NCBI RefSeq assembly: GCF_023101765.2 | Contig: NC_064234.1 | Span: 6,572,001 to 6,636,000, forward strand | Reading direction: 5' to 3' | From: Spodoptera frugiperda | Lineage: Eukaryota; Arthropoda; Insecta; Lepidoptera; Noctuidae | Length of the DNA: 64,000 nucleotides | Translations under genes and position numbers: made by a program | In this document: positions 26,018 to 38,660 of the stretch, piece after piece | Layout: each line of letters begins with the position of its first letter | Position numbering within the stretch: position 1 is the stretch's first letter | Notes under the pieces: model-generated | What the model saw: only the letters and a program-made list of their open reading frames with translations | The model's database searches: none | What the model was told of the DNA's origin: nothing

Positions 26018-26155
26018 ACACCTAATGCGCGCGTCCTAATTTTGTTCGCACTTCTCTTTGTAGATATGACCTAAACGAGGACCAAAATGTCGCTGTGGTT
26101 TCCCTCACAATCACGCCACGTTACGTGACGGTGGCCCACACGATTGAAATGTGAC
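26018..26155 (+). other. Short GC-rich island with a 43-codon open frame, unassigned
   Basis: CpG-rich compared with the flanks. An open frame runs to the TGA near 26150 and includes YDLNEDQNVAVVSLTITPR. An acceptor-like TTCTCTTTGTAG sits in front of it. No family is recognised. It could be an exon, a transposon fragment or chance. Confidence 0.2.
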
Positions 26156-26991
26156 AAAAACTAATAAAAAGAAAAAACAATACATATTTTTAATAAAAAC
26201 AACTTAAGTGCCGTAATTCATTGAGCATAAAGGATACCTAAAAGAATCCGACGTCATAACTTTTATATCTTAAACATTAAACAAAAGAATCTTGGGTGAT
26301 ATAATCCATACCATAAAATTACTAACAATACATTATTGTTCAATAAGTAATCGCATTTACGACCTCTAGAACAAGGCACCCAGTTATAAACAAGTCTACG
26401 AAATTAAATACATTTGGTGTATGCAAAACTCGAGTCGAATCTACGACTTCAGACAACCCATTCGTTTCATGACTAATTAAGAGAGGCTAAGCCACGGCTT
26501 GCATACTGATTCTGTGTTACACACATGTGGTAATATTTTGCCCTTCGAAATAGTGAATGCTGACGTAATGTTACGAATAAGTATGTTCCTATAGCTACTT
26601 GACATTAGATACGAACACAAGGTACAAGGTCTTTGATTCAATCTCGTGTAGATATTAAAGTTCAATGTTCAACTGTAGTTTTCCATTTTAGGACCATCTT
26701 CATAGTCGTGATAGGTGTGAATGACAATAATTACGCAAAAATATACGTTTAATAGAATAGAAAACAAAGAGTGAATAAGTTTGATAGTAAGGATAAATTA
26801 TAGCAATAATTGAAAGTTACAGCTTCCGAAAGTAACGTAGGTAAGCTACATTTATCCCGCAAAATAGATATTTACGATAGCTAAGGGGAATAGCAAGGAG
26901 AATGATATAGTGGGCAGAATATATTGTCTTTAAGTTGAACAATAAAAAACAACTTATGTGGATGAATAAATACTTGATAAAAATATACAAT

Positions 26992-27150
26992 ACTAAGCTT
27001 CTGTCAGCGGCTTTGCCCGCCTTCTCAGTGGGATAAAAAAGTACCCGAATCTATCTGTATACCAAATTTCATCTATATCCGTTAATTAGTTTCAGCGTAA
27101 TTGATGATTAAACGTTCACATTTATGTGTAAGTGTGATTATAATAGACTT
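26992..27150 (+). mobile_element. Retroposon 3' tail fragment
   Basis: AAGCTTCTGTCAGCGGCTTT, then GTGGGATAAAAAAGTA and CCAAATTTCATCTATATCCG. This pattern belongs to a very common lepidopteran dispersed tail. It is diverged and has no coding part. Confidence 0.5.
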
Positions 27151-27559
27151 CTATCAAAAATCTTTTACTAGGAGGACAATTCTCTGATTTAAGTACAACT
27201 TAAAACAAATTGAAAGCTTTAACATTAGACATTATTTATCTCTCGTATATTATAAACAAGACAAACAGTAATATATACGTCGTTATTAGTATAAATAAGA
27301 AATAATATACCTAGGTATAGGTAAATCTTACCAGACCGAAACCTAATTACCTAACGAGTATAATTGGGGCTCGTTAACACGTTTTAATTCTAGGCCTTTC
27401 GTTTAAGAGACGTGTGTTTTTGGTTTCAGTAGTTTATGAAGAATGTAACAAGCTGCTAATTACTTTATTTAGTATATTAAGTATCCAAATATATTTATTA
27501 AGTGTTTATACTTGCATTTGAATTAGTGCAATAATATAATGACATAGGTTTCTAATCTA

Positions 27560-27805
27560 GGCTATTGATATTGATAATAATATAAATACGATACATGTAA
27601 CAAAATAATATTTTTTCTAATTTTTGTCTATATGTCTGTTTGTTCCAGCTAATCTCTGAAATGGCTGGACCTATTTTGACGGGACTTTTATTAGCAGGTA
27701 GCTGATGTATTAAGGAGTACCTTAGGATACTTTTATTTTTAGAAAATGAAGTCACGAAGTCCGTAATCCACGCGAGCGAAGTTGCGGGCATCAGCTAATA
27801 CATAA
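27560..27805 (+). mobile_element. Dispersed element with CTAATCTC core, decayed
   Basis: GTCTGTTTGTTCCAGCTAATC opens a core like that of 47455-49851 and 51456-51649. It ends CCACGCGAGCGAAGTTGCGG then GCATCAGCTAAT, the same tail as in the larger copy (49818-49850). Confidence 0.55.
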
Positions 27806-28189
27806 TAATTTTTTAAATTGATAAATTAATACGTTGCTGCGTAAATGTCATACCTAACAATAACATGTTAAATTAATAATTAATTGTTATTTAATTGATA
27901 TTAAATTATGTGTGTTTTTCCTAAAATTATGTTTCCAGCAAGTAATAATTCAAGAGATAAGTTCATAAATTCATATTTGGATCTTATTTATGTATATAAA
28001 ACCAAGGCAGGTTTGATATAACTTTCAAGGCTAAAAGGTATAATATTGTATTTGTATAATAACTACGTATCGTGAGATATACTAAATTGATTCAAATATA
28101 CACATAACTTTCAATAACTGAACTAGTTTCAATCTCACACCGAAATCGCGATACATATTGTAATAATGAACTAGGTAGGTTTGTACTAT

Positions 28190-28372
28190 GTTACTTATAT
28201 TATAAATGAGAATGTTTGTGTATATGTTTGTTACTCAATCACGTCAAAATAGCTGAAGGGATCAGGGTAAAATTTGGAACAGGAGTAGGTTATAGTTTGG
28301 AATAACACATAAGACTTTATATCCCACGGGAGAAGGAGGGCGGGCGAAGCTGCTGGGAGAAGCTAGTCTATA
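28190..28372 (+). mobile_element. Dispersed element ending AGCTAGT
   Basis: TATTATAAATGAGAATGTTTG at the start, a middle with AATTTGGAACAGGAGTAGG, and the end GGGCGAAGCTGCTGGGAGAAGCTAGT. It has the same end type as 51456-51649 but a different interior. Confidence 0.55.
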
Positions 28373-31300
28373 TGTACTACTATGTGCGGTGAACTAATTG
28401 AACCTTTTTAAACATTTCAAGTAAGTTAGCCGAAAAAATAAAAATTCAATGTCAGGTATGATGATAGAAAAACTTAGAACATTCACAAAAATACATTAAA
28501 CTTATGTATATTCACTTGCATATAGAACACAAATGCATTTATATGTTATCTATTAACAAAATATCCGTAATAATCTGTTATTACGAGCTTATAATAGTAA
28601 AGAAAATGTCGGCTAATCAAAGTAGCGCCCTCTGTCCTACATTTTACAGATTCAAGGTTCGTGTGTAAACAAGTTCGGACCCAATAGCTATATAAACAAA
28701 GTTTAAAAGGTTTCGCCAATATGTGTCATGATTATTGTAAGTTATATTGTTGTTGTGCCCCTTAACTTTACACATAATCGGTCTTGTTTACTGTCATAAA
28801 AGTTAAATAAGGTACCACTAAATAGTTGGGCTATTTTTGTAGACCTTAAAAGGGAAAGGAAGGTTTTATTTTGTTTGTGTTTACACAATTATGACAATAA
28901 CGTTTTATAATGTTCTTTTTTTCTTAATATATCATATTCTGTTTATTAATTTGTAGTATTTCAATTGTTTTCTTTTTAAAACCGATTCTCTGTTTGAAAC
29001 GTGAAATCACGCCACTTGGAAAAACGTTTTAGTTTGATTTTTTTTACATGTTTGTGTAAAAATAATTTAGGGAAATGTAGGACAATCGTAACTTAATGTC
29101 ATAGATAATTCATATCAAAATATACCTGTAATAACAAGTACATTTACTATTAAAACTCTTAAAGGTTACTAATGTTTTTAAAATGACCCTGTAATAACAC
29201 CATACAACATAATAGAAAGGTATGGTCATATTCCTAGTAATCAAGGAAACCTTACAACGAACATTTTTAACTACAGCACCAATTAAAAACGCAAAAAACA
29301 ACTTCTCTGTAAAAGTTAATACCGAGGACGCGGTGAAAAGGCTGGAAATATCAGGTTTTTTCAGTCCCGTAATTGATTTCATAGTAAAATATGTTCAGAG
29401 GTACATGTATGGATTCATTGACCCCTTAAAATGAGATCACCTTTCTGCTACACGTTTTACAACGAATTTGTCTGGATCTCAAGTGAATGGAACCAATATG
29501 GTTAGAATAGACTTGTAAATGAAACGCAATTTTTCTTTTGCGTTTAAATCTATTGGTACTTACCTACTATGAACTAATCAGTTTTCTTATCGAGTCTATA
29601 TTCTATACTGGATTCAAATACACTAACATTTTAAACAACAACTTGTTTCACATTTACATTTCACAAGGGCTTTTGTAACAAAAATTCATAAATTCACAGA
29701 CATTGTCGAAATAGTCAATTTACATAATACTACGACTGGCCACTCTGTGCGTGCGTGAAGCGAAACATACATAGTCCATACATACATAGTTTAGATACTC
29801 ACTAGACAAATGTTATTTCAATATATTGACAAAATCAAGTCATCTATCCCTAAAGTAGGTCATACGGACACCGGCAATTATGCAGATGTATTAGTACAAG
29901 GTTTGGATCTGTCGAACGGAAGACCCTTAATGTATTCCAATCACGTGTTGAGCTATCTGTTAACTAAATTATCGGCAAGCCAACTTAACCTGCCGCGACA
30001 ATGTAAATACTGACAAAATAACAACCGAACAGGTCCACACAAAACTTTACCACACACATAAACACAGAAACAATTGTTCCTCGTCACGAACAAACAACAT
30101 TTGCATTTCTCCTTCCAATTTTTTTAATATGTACATTAAATAAGAAGCTGTTTTCTTAAGGACCCTAAAAATTTGAAGTTGAGACGTTGAAAGGTTGTTC
30201 TGAAAAATTTTACTTTGTAATGATATTCGGTTACAAACAAGTTTCACGTCTCGGGATTCTTGGTGCACGTTTGAGAATATCTTAATTCTTGACATGAAAG
30301 CGAAGAGGTCCATTGCTTCAGCACTTAAGTTTTAAGACCTTGTAAGATAAAATTTTAATGAAGTATTTTTTACGTTATACATATTTTGCAACTACAAATT
30401 CTTTTGTTGCATGTTATAAAGTTAAATTTTAAACACATTGTAACTGAATTTTTGACAATGCAAAATAGGGTGAATAACTAATTTTTATTTTAATATACGT
30501 CTGGTAGATTATTTTAAAAGTTTAGACACGTTTTTTTTTCGCTTACAGAAATATCGTCACTTTTGTGTATATTTTAAAAATACCGTGTCTAGATTTTTTC
30601 ATTACCTAACTAACGGTCTAAATACATTTTTAATTTTCATGCCCCGTCATCATCCCTATCTTCTAAATACCAACATACGACAAAAAAATATGTCCTTTAA
30701 AATTACTAAGCAGTCCATCACGAGCTATGAAAAGTTCTTTATAAATCAAAAAGCTTTGTATTATTGTAATGTTATGAAAGAAATGAAAGGTCAAACTAAA
30801 GTTTTACATATGAGTAGGTACCTAATGATCTACTATTTTATTTATTTCGTCTACTCTATTTAAAGATCCTTAGCGTACGTCCCATGTCTGGTCGAGTTGG
30901 ACCTTAGCAACCGTCCGTTGCATATTTATGAGTTTATAACCAAACTACATTCATCAGCCGTGAGCCGGAGCCACCAAATTATATTCATAGAAATAAATTC
31001 ATGTCCGTTGTAGGTATGTATGGCAAATGTTCGTTTAGGCACAAATTTATCTATACAGTAATATATCTTCCATCGGTAACTATATTAGATAAACTCTTAT
31101 GATCAACAATTTAAGGTTAAATAACTTTATTAATTATATTCTATTAAAAACGTATTAAAAACTAATAAGACCCACGTCAGTTTTGTTAAAATAAAAAGAA
31201 CGCAGTTTGAGGCCCCGATTTTTCCTTCTTAAAACTTAAATGAGAAGTTGAAGTTGTCCGATTAAGAAATACGCATACACACAAGTGAATCCGAGGAAAA

Positions 31301-31687
31301 CGCTAGTCCATTAATTAATTTAACCAAATCGGGCACTCAACGTAATTAGACATACATACGTCATGATATTGCTAATGACATGACACATGAGATCTTTATT
31401 AGTTCCTATCTAATATCTATGAACTAGTGGTCGCCTAGTGGTCGAAATTCGACCATATACGATTTAATTTACAATACCACTTAACATACGTTCAAGGATA
31501 ATTTTTATTTAACTCAAACTCTTTTATTTAAACTCTATTCATATGAGACGTGAGAATATCATCGCAATGTCTATCGATTTTGACGTTTTGTCAAGTACGA
31601 TCAGATACTATGCATGTGTGTGTAATGTTTTATTTATTGATTTAATGTACTTTATAAGCATTATTTTTGAAAAATATTAGCGTTCTC
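28373..31687. other. Non-coding region, no gene seen
   Basis: Contains ORFs of 67-92 codons (29110-29382 minus, 29810-30013 plus, 30047-30313 minus, 30585-30863 plus). None has a recognisable motif, splice context or compositional contrast. I treat all as chance. Confidence 0.5.
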
Positions 31688-31798
31688 CACTTCTCCTACA
31701 CATAAACTATAAGTGTACCAAATTTTATGCTCCTACGTCCGCGCAATTTTCGTAAAAAGCGGTCCAAAGTTTTTGCATCACGTATTAATATATAGATA
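31688..31798 (+). mobile_element. Retroposon 3' tail fragment
   Basis: Contains CCAAATTTTATGCTCCTACG, TCCGCGCAATTTTCGTAAAA and GCATCACGTATTAATATATA. This combination recurs as the tail of a lepidopteran non-LTR family. Truncated, no coding part. Confidence 0.45.
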
Positions 31799-32429
31799 TC
31801 ATTCCATAGAGTTCTAAGCCCTAATACCAGCATTATTGGACACCCCATATGCTAGTAATAAAGCGACTCATTTAGAGATAACAGGCTATGATAACATGAA
31901 TATTTATATCATTCTACTGTTGATAAGGTACCTAAGTACCTAGTTTATTCATTTCTTTAAGTACATTTGCCAGCACATAAAGCTACACTTATCTGTGAAA
32001 TTACTTTAATTAATTTTCAACTTTCTCCGTTGGGAATAAAGTTGAAATTCTATTAAAGAATGTTGTATAGTGCGATGTGCTTCTGTCTGTACATTAACGA
32101 TATAAAAGATGTCCGCTTTCCTATCCATCACTTTTGTAAATAAAAAAGTGGTGAAGTTAACCATTTCCTCGTAAACCCAACAACTTTTATATTACTGAAT
32201 CCACACTGAATCCGTGAAAAAGCCTGCAAAGCTACCTGATTAAAACCATATAAAATAAGCTTCGTAATAAGTAAATTAAGCACGAGGCCGTGATGATTAT
32301 TTTGGTTTTGCAGTCGATAAGTCGGTATATACATATATAGTCATATTATAGGTACTAGGTACTGACATCATTAACTATCCAATCAAAAAGAATCAATACA
32401 CTAATCACAACTATTTTATCTTTTTAACC

Positions 32430-32545
32430 AACTTAAAAAAAAAACAAAAGGAGGTTACTTATTTATTCGTGGGCAACTTTTGTTTATGTATGTTCACCGA
32501 TTATTCGAAGACTCCTGAATCGATTTGGATACTTATTGTTTTTCT
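32430..32545 (+). mobile_element. Dispersed repeat fragment
   Basis: ACCAACTTAAAAAAAAAACA, then GGAGGTTACTTATTTATTCG and TATGTATGTTCACCGATTAT, ending CCTGAATCGATTTGGATAC. It resembles the lepidopteran repeat that reads CGACTTCAAAAAAGGAGG then TTCACCGATTACTC. Diverged. Confidence 0.45.
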
Positions 32546-35500
32546 TCTATCTTTTTAATAACTCAGAGATCTATTCACATCTACGAACTAAATCGTTACT
32601 CAGCAGTCAGCACTAGATCCAGCACATTAATACAGATTAAACGTCTTCTTACTAGTGTCATTGTTTACGTAAACAATGCCTTTACAATGAACAATAACAG
32701 TTCGTTAATACTTACCATTTATGCCTCTTAAGTTTGGTTTAAATATAAATCATAGTTTTTGCTAGTTATTTTGTAGTATAATCAAATGTATTCGAAAAAC
32801 ACAGAGTGAAAATCAAATTGCTGCAGTACGAGTTTTCCTATTTAGAATTCCCTAAAAAAATGGAATTCAAAATATATTTTCCGAAATGATAGTTTATCTG
32901 TCTGAAAGTATTTTATCATTACCAGTTGTCTCAAGACTTTGTACTTTTGTGACTATAATTTGAGTCCTGTTTTGCAAGTTATATCCTATCTCTATAGGTA
33001 GAAACTCCATCTATCGTTTTCATCATGTATAATCCAAAACTTTTATTATCACATTTATATATTAACGAAGGAATAGAGATTACATTAGAAACGTAAGTAT
33101 ACCCTAACGAACAAAAACAAAATACAGAATGATATTTTAAATAGCGGAAATCTTATTTTTCTCTCTTTGCTATTCCATTTCTTTAATAGAAGCTCTAGAG
33201 AGATGGTTGGAATATTGATTATCGTAAACTAAGAGCCTGCAGTGGATAACGAGTTTATTTAAATGGCAATCAAACTCAGGAACGTTCGTAATTTTATTAT
33301 AAAAAACTGAGATTCTCTCAAAGCTAGAATTTCCTAGATCCAAGAATTCTAGGTATTTTTATTACGTATCTTGAATCACTGCGAAGCTCATAAACTTTAT
33401 GAAATACCATTTAGTCAGCGTTTAGTCGAGGAATAATTAAATATATAATTAAAAATTTTGTGGGATAAACATCTCATCAACTACACAATAAAATCGTATT
33501 TATACATTTTATACGTTAACTAAAAAATTAGCAACACGGTAGATATTACGTATTTTGTTATTAAACGAAGTAACTGATTATAACCTCACAAGATTTACAA
33601 TAAATGAATAATCAAACATCCCGTTTCAAGCTTAAAATTTCGTTTACACCGCTAAACTATGTACTTATTTAAAAACAGACCTATTTAGTTACGTAGACAC
33701 AAAAAGTGGGTAAAAAAGTATCTATGTAGTGAACCAAATGTACTGTTAACTTTCCTCGAATTGAGTTAGCTTCCCATTCGTACTTCCATACTCCTGCGAT
33801 TAATTTTACATCTAAAATTGAAATGGATATTTCTAAATTCAAATATACATTTAAAACCGACATAATCCGTGTTATAATGAGTTTTAGGAATTCTCTTGCT
33901 TATCTCAGTAAGTTACATCTTTTTTGTTGAGCTCTATACAAATTAGTTTATTATACATATTACATGATTTATTTATAGAATATTCCTATATTTACAGGTG
34001 TATAACCTATATCTTGTACTAACTTAAATTCTCACTAATATTATAAATACAATTCTTTTTTTTCTGTCGTAATTTTAGTAATATATAATTTTTGTGTCCG
34101 CAGATTGTGGCGAGAATAGGGAGACTACCTTTTTCTTTTTACTACACAAACGAAACTGTGGATATAAAGCCAATTTATACTTCTTAATTTTAGATTTACT
34201 TAGAAATTTAATAAAAACTATAAAATATTAAATAGTTCTAAGACATTTTTTCAATACTCTGTTCTACTTCGCTCCAAATCCCCCGGAACGCTGAATCATA
34301 GAGAATTAGTCGCTTGAACAAACTTCGCTAAGATGTTCTCTCTATTATCCTTTTCATAATATCTCGAGATATGAATCGGTTCTATGCCTACGAATAATAT
34401 GAATTGTTCGCGGTTTAAAGCAAATTGGTCATCTGTGATATATTGCGGCCTATTTGTCTGTTCTTACCCAGAGAAACCGCTGTCTAGAGTTTGCAACTTA
34501 AGACTTCAAATATTTCATGAATATCAATTAAACGAACAGTTTTTCATGCCTAAAATAAACACAACTTCTTAAATTACAATGAACAAATTCTAACTTTTTA
34601 TCTTCAAGTAGTATTTTTAAGAGAAAAAAATATTCTTACAAATAAAACCTAGCTTTTGTCATCTGTAATTTTGTTTCACTTTTTATTTTCAGGCACTTTA
34701 GTTTATTTGCGAAGTTACAAATACCTCCGCCTTCCAATTATGTGACGAGATGAACTTATAATTGCATATCGCATTACAATGTTTCTACTTGACATTTTCT
34801 TAGATACTTCAACTTACTCATGGCCACCAACCTTGTTAATAGTTTTGGACTTTTAATGAACCTACTCAAAACTCATGAAGAAAAATAAAACAACAACAGG
34901 TCATTCTGGTTAAGGTCATCTACAACCGTTTTAGTACAAGTTCGGTTAGAAATCGTAATCGTACCTAAGTATAATATCTAGATATCAATTAGCCAACCAC
35001 ACTGCATCTCTGCCTATCCCCCCAAAGGCAACCAAAGAAAATGTAACGACAAGTTTTTGCGAATCGCACCACTATAAAATAATATCCTGACGCCTTCAGT
35101 TTTTTGTCGTTCGCGATCGAAGTTTGAGTATTCGCACTTTTAGTTGAGTACGTGTTACGATCCTCCGATTTTCGAATGGAATACTAATAAAAAGGACGAG
35201 TTCGTAAATACATTTAGACTTTAGGCAGTTGGCACCAACTTGCTGCGTCACCAACCAAATAACAAGAACCCGCTTGAACAATATCCATAACTTATTAGAT
35301 CGATCGATAAGATAGGTAACAATTGGAAATTGGGATCAATTAAGAGATCCAATTCGAACAAAAGTTCTGCCCAGACGATAAATACAATCTGTCTAAAGTT
35401 AGGAAGGATTAAAATGCAATTATTTCCTTTAAGAATTGGTCTAGAGACTGGCTACTGGGACTTAGCGACTAATCTCTTGTTACCATAGTTACATTTAATT

Positions 35501-38460
35501 AATGAAGTTCCATTTATTTTATGGTAGGGTTCAACTGCTTTCAAGAAGAGGAACAAAGACCGGAGGTCACCTTAAATAAATGTGATGCTGACATTCAACC
35601 CTTGATAGATTTAGATTAATGCTGTTTTATGCACACCTAGGTAAGCAGTATATTTTTATAAACAATGTATAAATACAAAAATAATATAAAAAAATGTCTA
35701 ACTGTCTTCGTCCAATACCAGGTTTCGTCGAAAAGCTATCGTGCACAAATCAAACAGTATTTGTCGCATGAGTGCACTTTATGGACATATCTGATTAATA
35801 TTTGTCCCCCTGTACAATGTGGAATCATTTTAACAGGAAAAACTTGTATTGATCACGTACAACGGCAACCTTGGATCGAATTCGAAGGATAATGAGGAAA
35901 ATTATTTTCCAATATTTGCAATATTAGCTGTACTGAAAGTACAGGTAAGTACGGATCAAAATTTTTATTAAACAACAATTTGTATTACAAGATTTTCGAT
36001 CAAATTCCTTGGAACAATAACTTTGATACCAAAGTCTCGGTAGCTACATTTTTATCGTTCGCTAAAAATTGAATTTTACAGATTTCTATCGTATAACTGC
36101 GTTCTTGTGACCCTGAGTGCTGAGACTAAAGAAAAATTATATAAACTGACCTTCATTTCAATATTCGCTTGTTACATTTCGAAGAATTTTGATTTTTATG
36201 TTTAAAGTACGGTAAAGAAAATTATCTACCTATGTAAGTTTTTCAGATTTTTTTTACATTTTTATATGTGCCTAAAATGAGTTGATTTTTTTCTCACTTG
36301 CACCCGCATTTTCCGTTAATATGTTAAAAAACTAGACAACCTCTTTTTACCACTCTATCTATGGTTTGGAAACGGATGTGGGTGCGGTCAATGGTTTTGT
36401 ATTGCGAACGTTTTCCAATTTTGCGAAGAGGCGCCTTTTTCCAGCCAGTCATTTATCACTTTTAGATTCCATTCATTTCATTCAAGTGTTTCAAAAAACG
36501 AATCTTAAATCTAGGAGGCCTAGAAAAAATCAGTTAAACTTAGAACTACACTCTCACAGCCTAAAAGTATTCAAAACAGTTTCTCTGTGCAGTAATCGTG
36601 ATCTAAATTTAAATTTACGAAAACAAGAGATAAAATTCGTCGGTTAAATGAGGTAAAAATATCGTGCGTTGTTTATACAATTATTCTTAGTTACATTTCC
36701 TTTCAGATTATTTGCATTTGCTAACCATTTATCCTAAAGATATATTCATCGCAACAAGTTACATAACGAAACAGGAGCGCGTATTTTTCAAACATACGTA
36801 CATTACACCTACATGCATACTATTTTATTTTTATTTATTTTTTTCCTAGATGGAATTGTCAGCGTTACTACTTAAGGAGTTTGATTATACCTATAATTTC
36901 AATGTTTAAAAAGTTTAACACAGAGGGGATTTACGTGAATAAACCCGTTATAAATAAAGTTGGCACACAAAGTTCAGACTATTTTTTTCTTACTCCAAAT
37001 TGAGTTTGTTAGATGAAAAATATTCTAAACTGAAATTGGATTTTGTACATACAATTTAAATAAAACACATTTACTATCACAAAAGGTACGGTATGTAAAG
37101 ACATCAAAGTGACAAGTAATTTATTATTTTATTGCCAAAGCAATATTGATTATTTTTACATGAATCGAATATCTACGTAGCAATAATAGAGTGCTACGAG
37201 TACGCACTTATCTCCCAAAAAACGATTAATTAGATTTACGATCAAAAGGAGCCACAATTTTAAGGTTAGTGAAAAGGTTGGTACTTTTATCCATTCGCTC
37301 AGCTAACCATTCACTGGATAATTGACTTGTAGAACATGTGGACCCATTTAAGGAAGTTTTTCGGGAAAATAGTCTCATTCAACGTACATTCGAGTGTAAA
37401 AACCCAGAGGTTCAGAGAAAAAACATTTAGAAACTCATTTATTTCCTCTATTTAGAAACCGGTTAGAAGCTGTTAGTATATTCACTTCAACGTAAAATTA
37501 ATTTAAGAGATGCCACTAAGCACTTTGCAAACGTACTGAATGAAACATGAAACTGGGAGTAGCAGATACATTTCAAGTAAAATAATTTACTATCTTGTTC
37601 TAAGTGGATTTATTTAAATGGAATACAAATGTAATGAAACTTAAGACCGGATAAAACTACTTTACTTAATAAAAAATAAGTAAATCGTGAAAGAGTAAAT
37701 AGAAATAACACAAACCTTTACGATAGCCATATTTTTGTATCACAATACCTTACACGTACCATATAATAAGTTCAACGTATTGTGATCCTAAATAAGCAGG
37801 TTTCAATTCTCCCTATTTGAAAGGGTTATCCAGCGAAATATGTGAAAAGGTGGATAGTGAAGTACTCTCAGGGACCCTTAGAGAGCCATTAAGATTCCCT
37901 TACAATAAGGTATGGTATACTCGACGGCAAGATAACATTATTGTGTATTGAAAATATTTTTCAATTTTGTTAGTTACTTCCTGTGTTACAATTGATCCCG
38001 TGACGAAGTGTTGGTGGTCTCCCTGGGGCTTATTTCATGCAAACTGGCCATTACCGCGGTTAATTAAATACGAGAGACAGACTAATGCGTGCATTATCAC
38101 GTTCACATAAACAAACATAACTAATAACAATATTATATTTTTTTAATTATTCAATTTTAATTATGAGCTTCGTAAACTTATACCGACATTTGCCACGTAT
38201 AAAATAAATTTTAATATTTTTTTAAAGTTACTAAAAATTTAAATATAAGATACTCAAACAAAAAATATTATCAAAACAATACTTACGTAGTGTTCTTCAA
38301 TTGTTAATGTAAAATCTCAAAGTTGGATCTCTCATCATCACAAAGATTAAATAAACATTACAGATTTAGCATTGAATTAACTTCATAACTTAATATTTGT
38401 CCTTAAAACTTAGTTTTAACATGAACTGTATCACTGGAATAACTATAACTGCATTAAAAT
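32546..38460. other. Non-coding region, no gene seen
   Basis: AT-rich, with short ORFs lacking motifs on both strands. Near 35010-35100 a weak SINE-tail-like block (CTCTGCCTATCC, then AAAGGCAACC) is present. No exon, tRNA or bounded transposon could be supported. Confidence 0.45.
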
Positions 38461-38469
38461 AATCCATCG

Positions 38470-38660
38470 TAACTTTTTACGGGCGGTGAAATCGTGTCTG
38501 TTTAGCGGAAAGCGTAAAGGCGAGTAAGGTACCGCGTGCTACCGCGGTGGCCGTCTCATAGTGACTGGTCGAGCCGCCGCACGTCGAGCAGCGGGCGCGC
38601 ACAGCGACAAGCGGAGCGACGAGCGGACACAGAACTTACCCTCACTGAAACCAACATTGT
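38470..38660 (-). promoter_or_regulatory. GC-rich island: candidate promoter/5' exon of the GPCR gene
   Basis: The only strong GC/CpG patch in the long gene-free stretch (GTGCTACCGCGGTGGCCG, CGCACGTCGAGCAGCGGGCG). On the minus strand it contains TTTCAGTGAGG, which fits an arthropod TCAGT initiator, followed directly by GTAAGT, which fits a splice donor. The GPCR needs an upstream 5' exon, and no other gene lies nearby on the minus strand. The link is an inference. The island could equally serve an unseen plus-strand or non-coding transcript. Confidence 0.3.
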
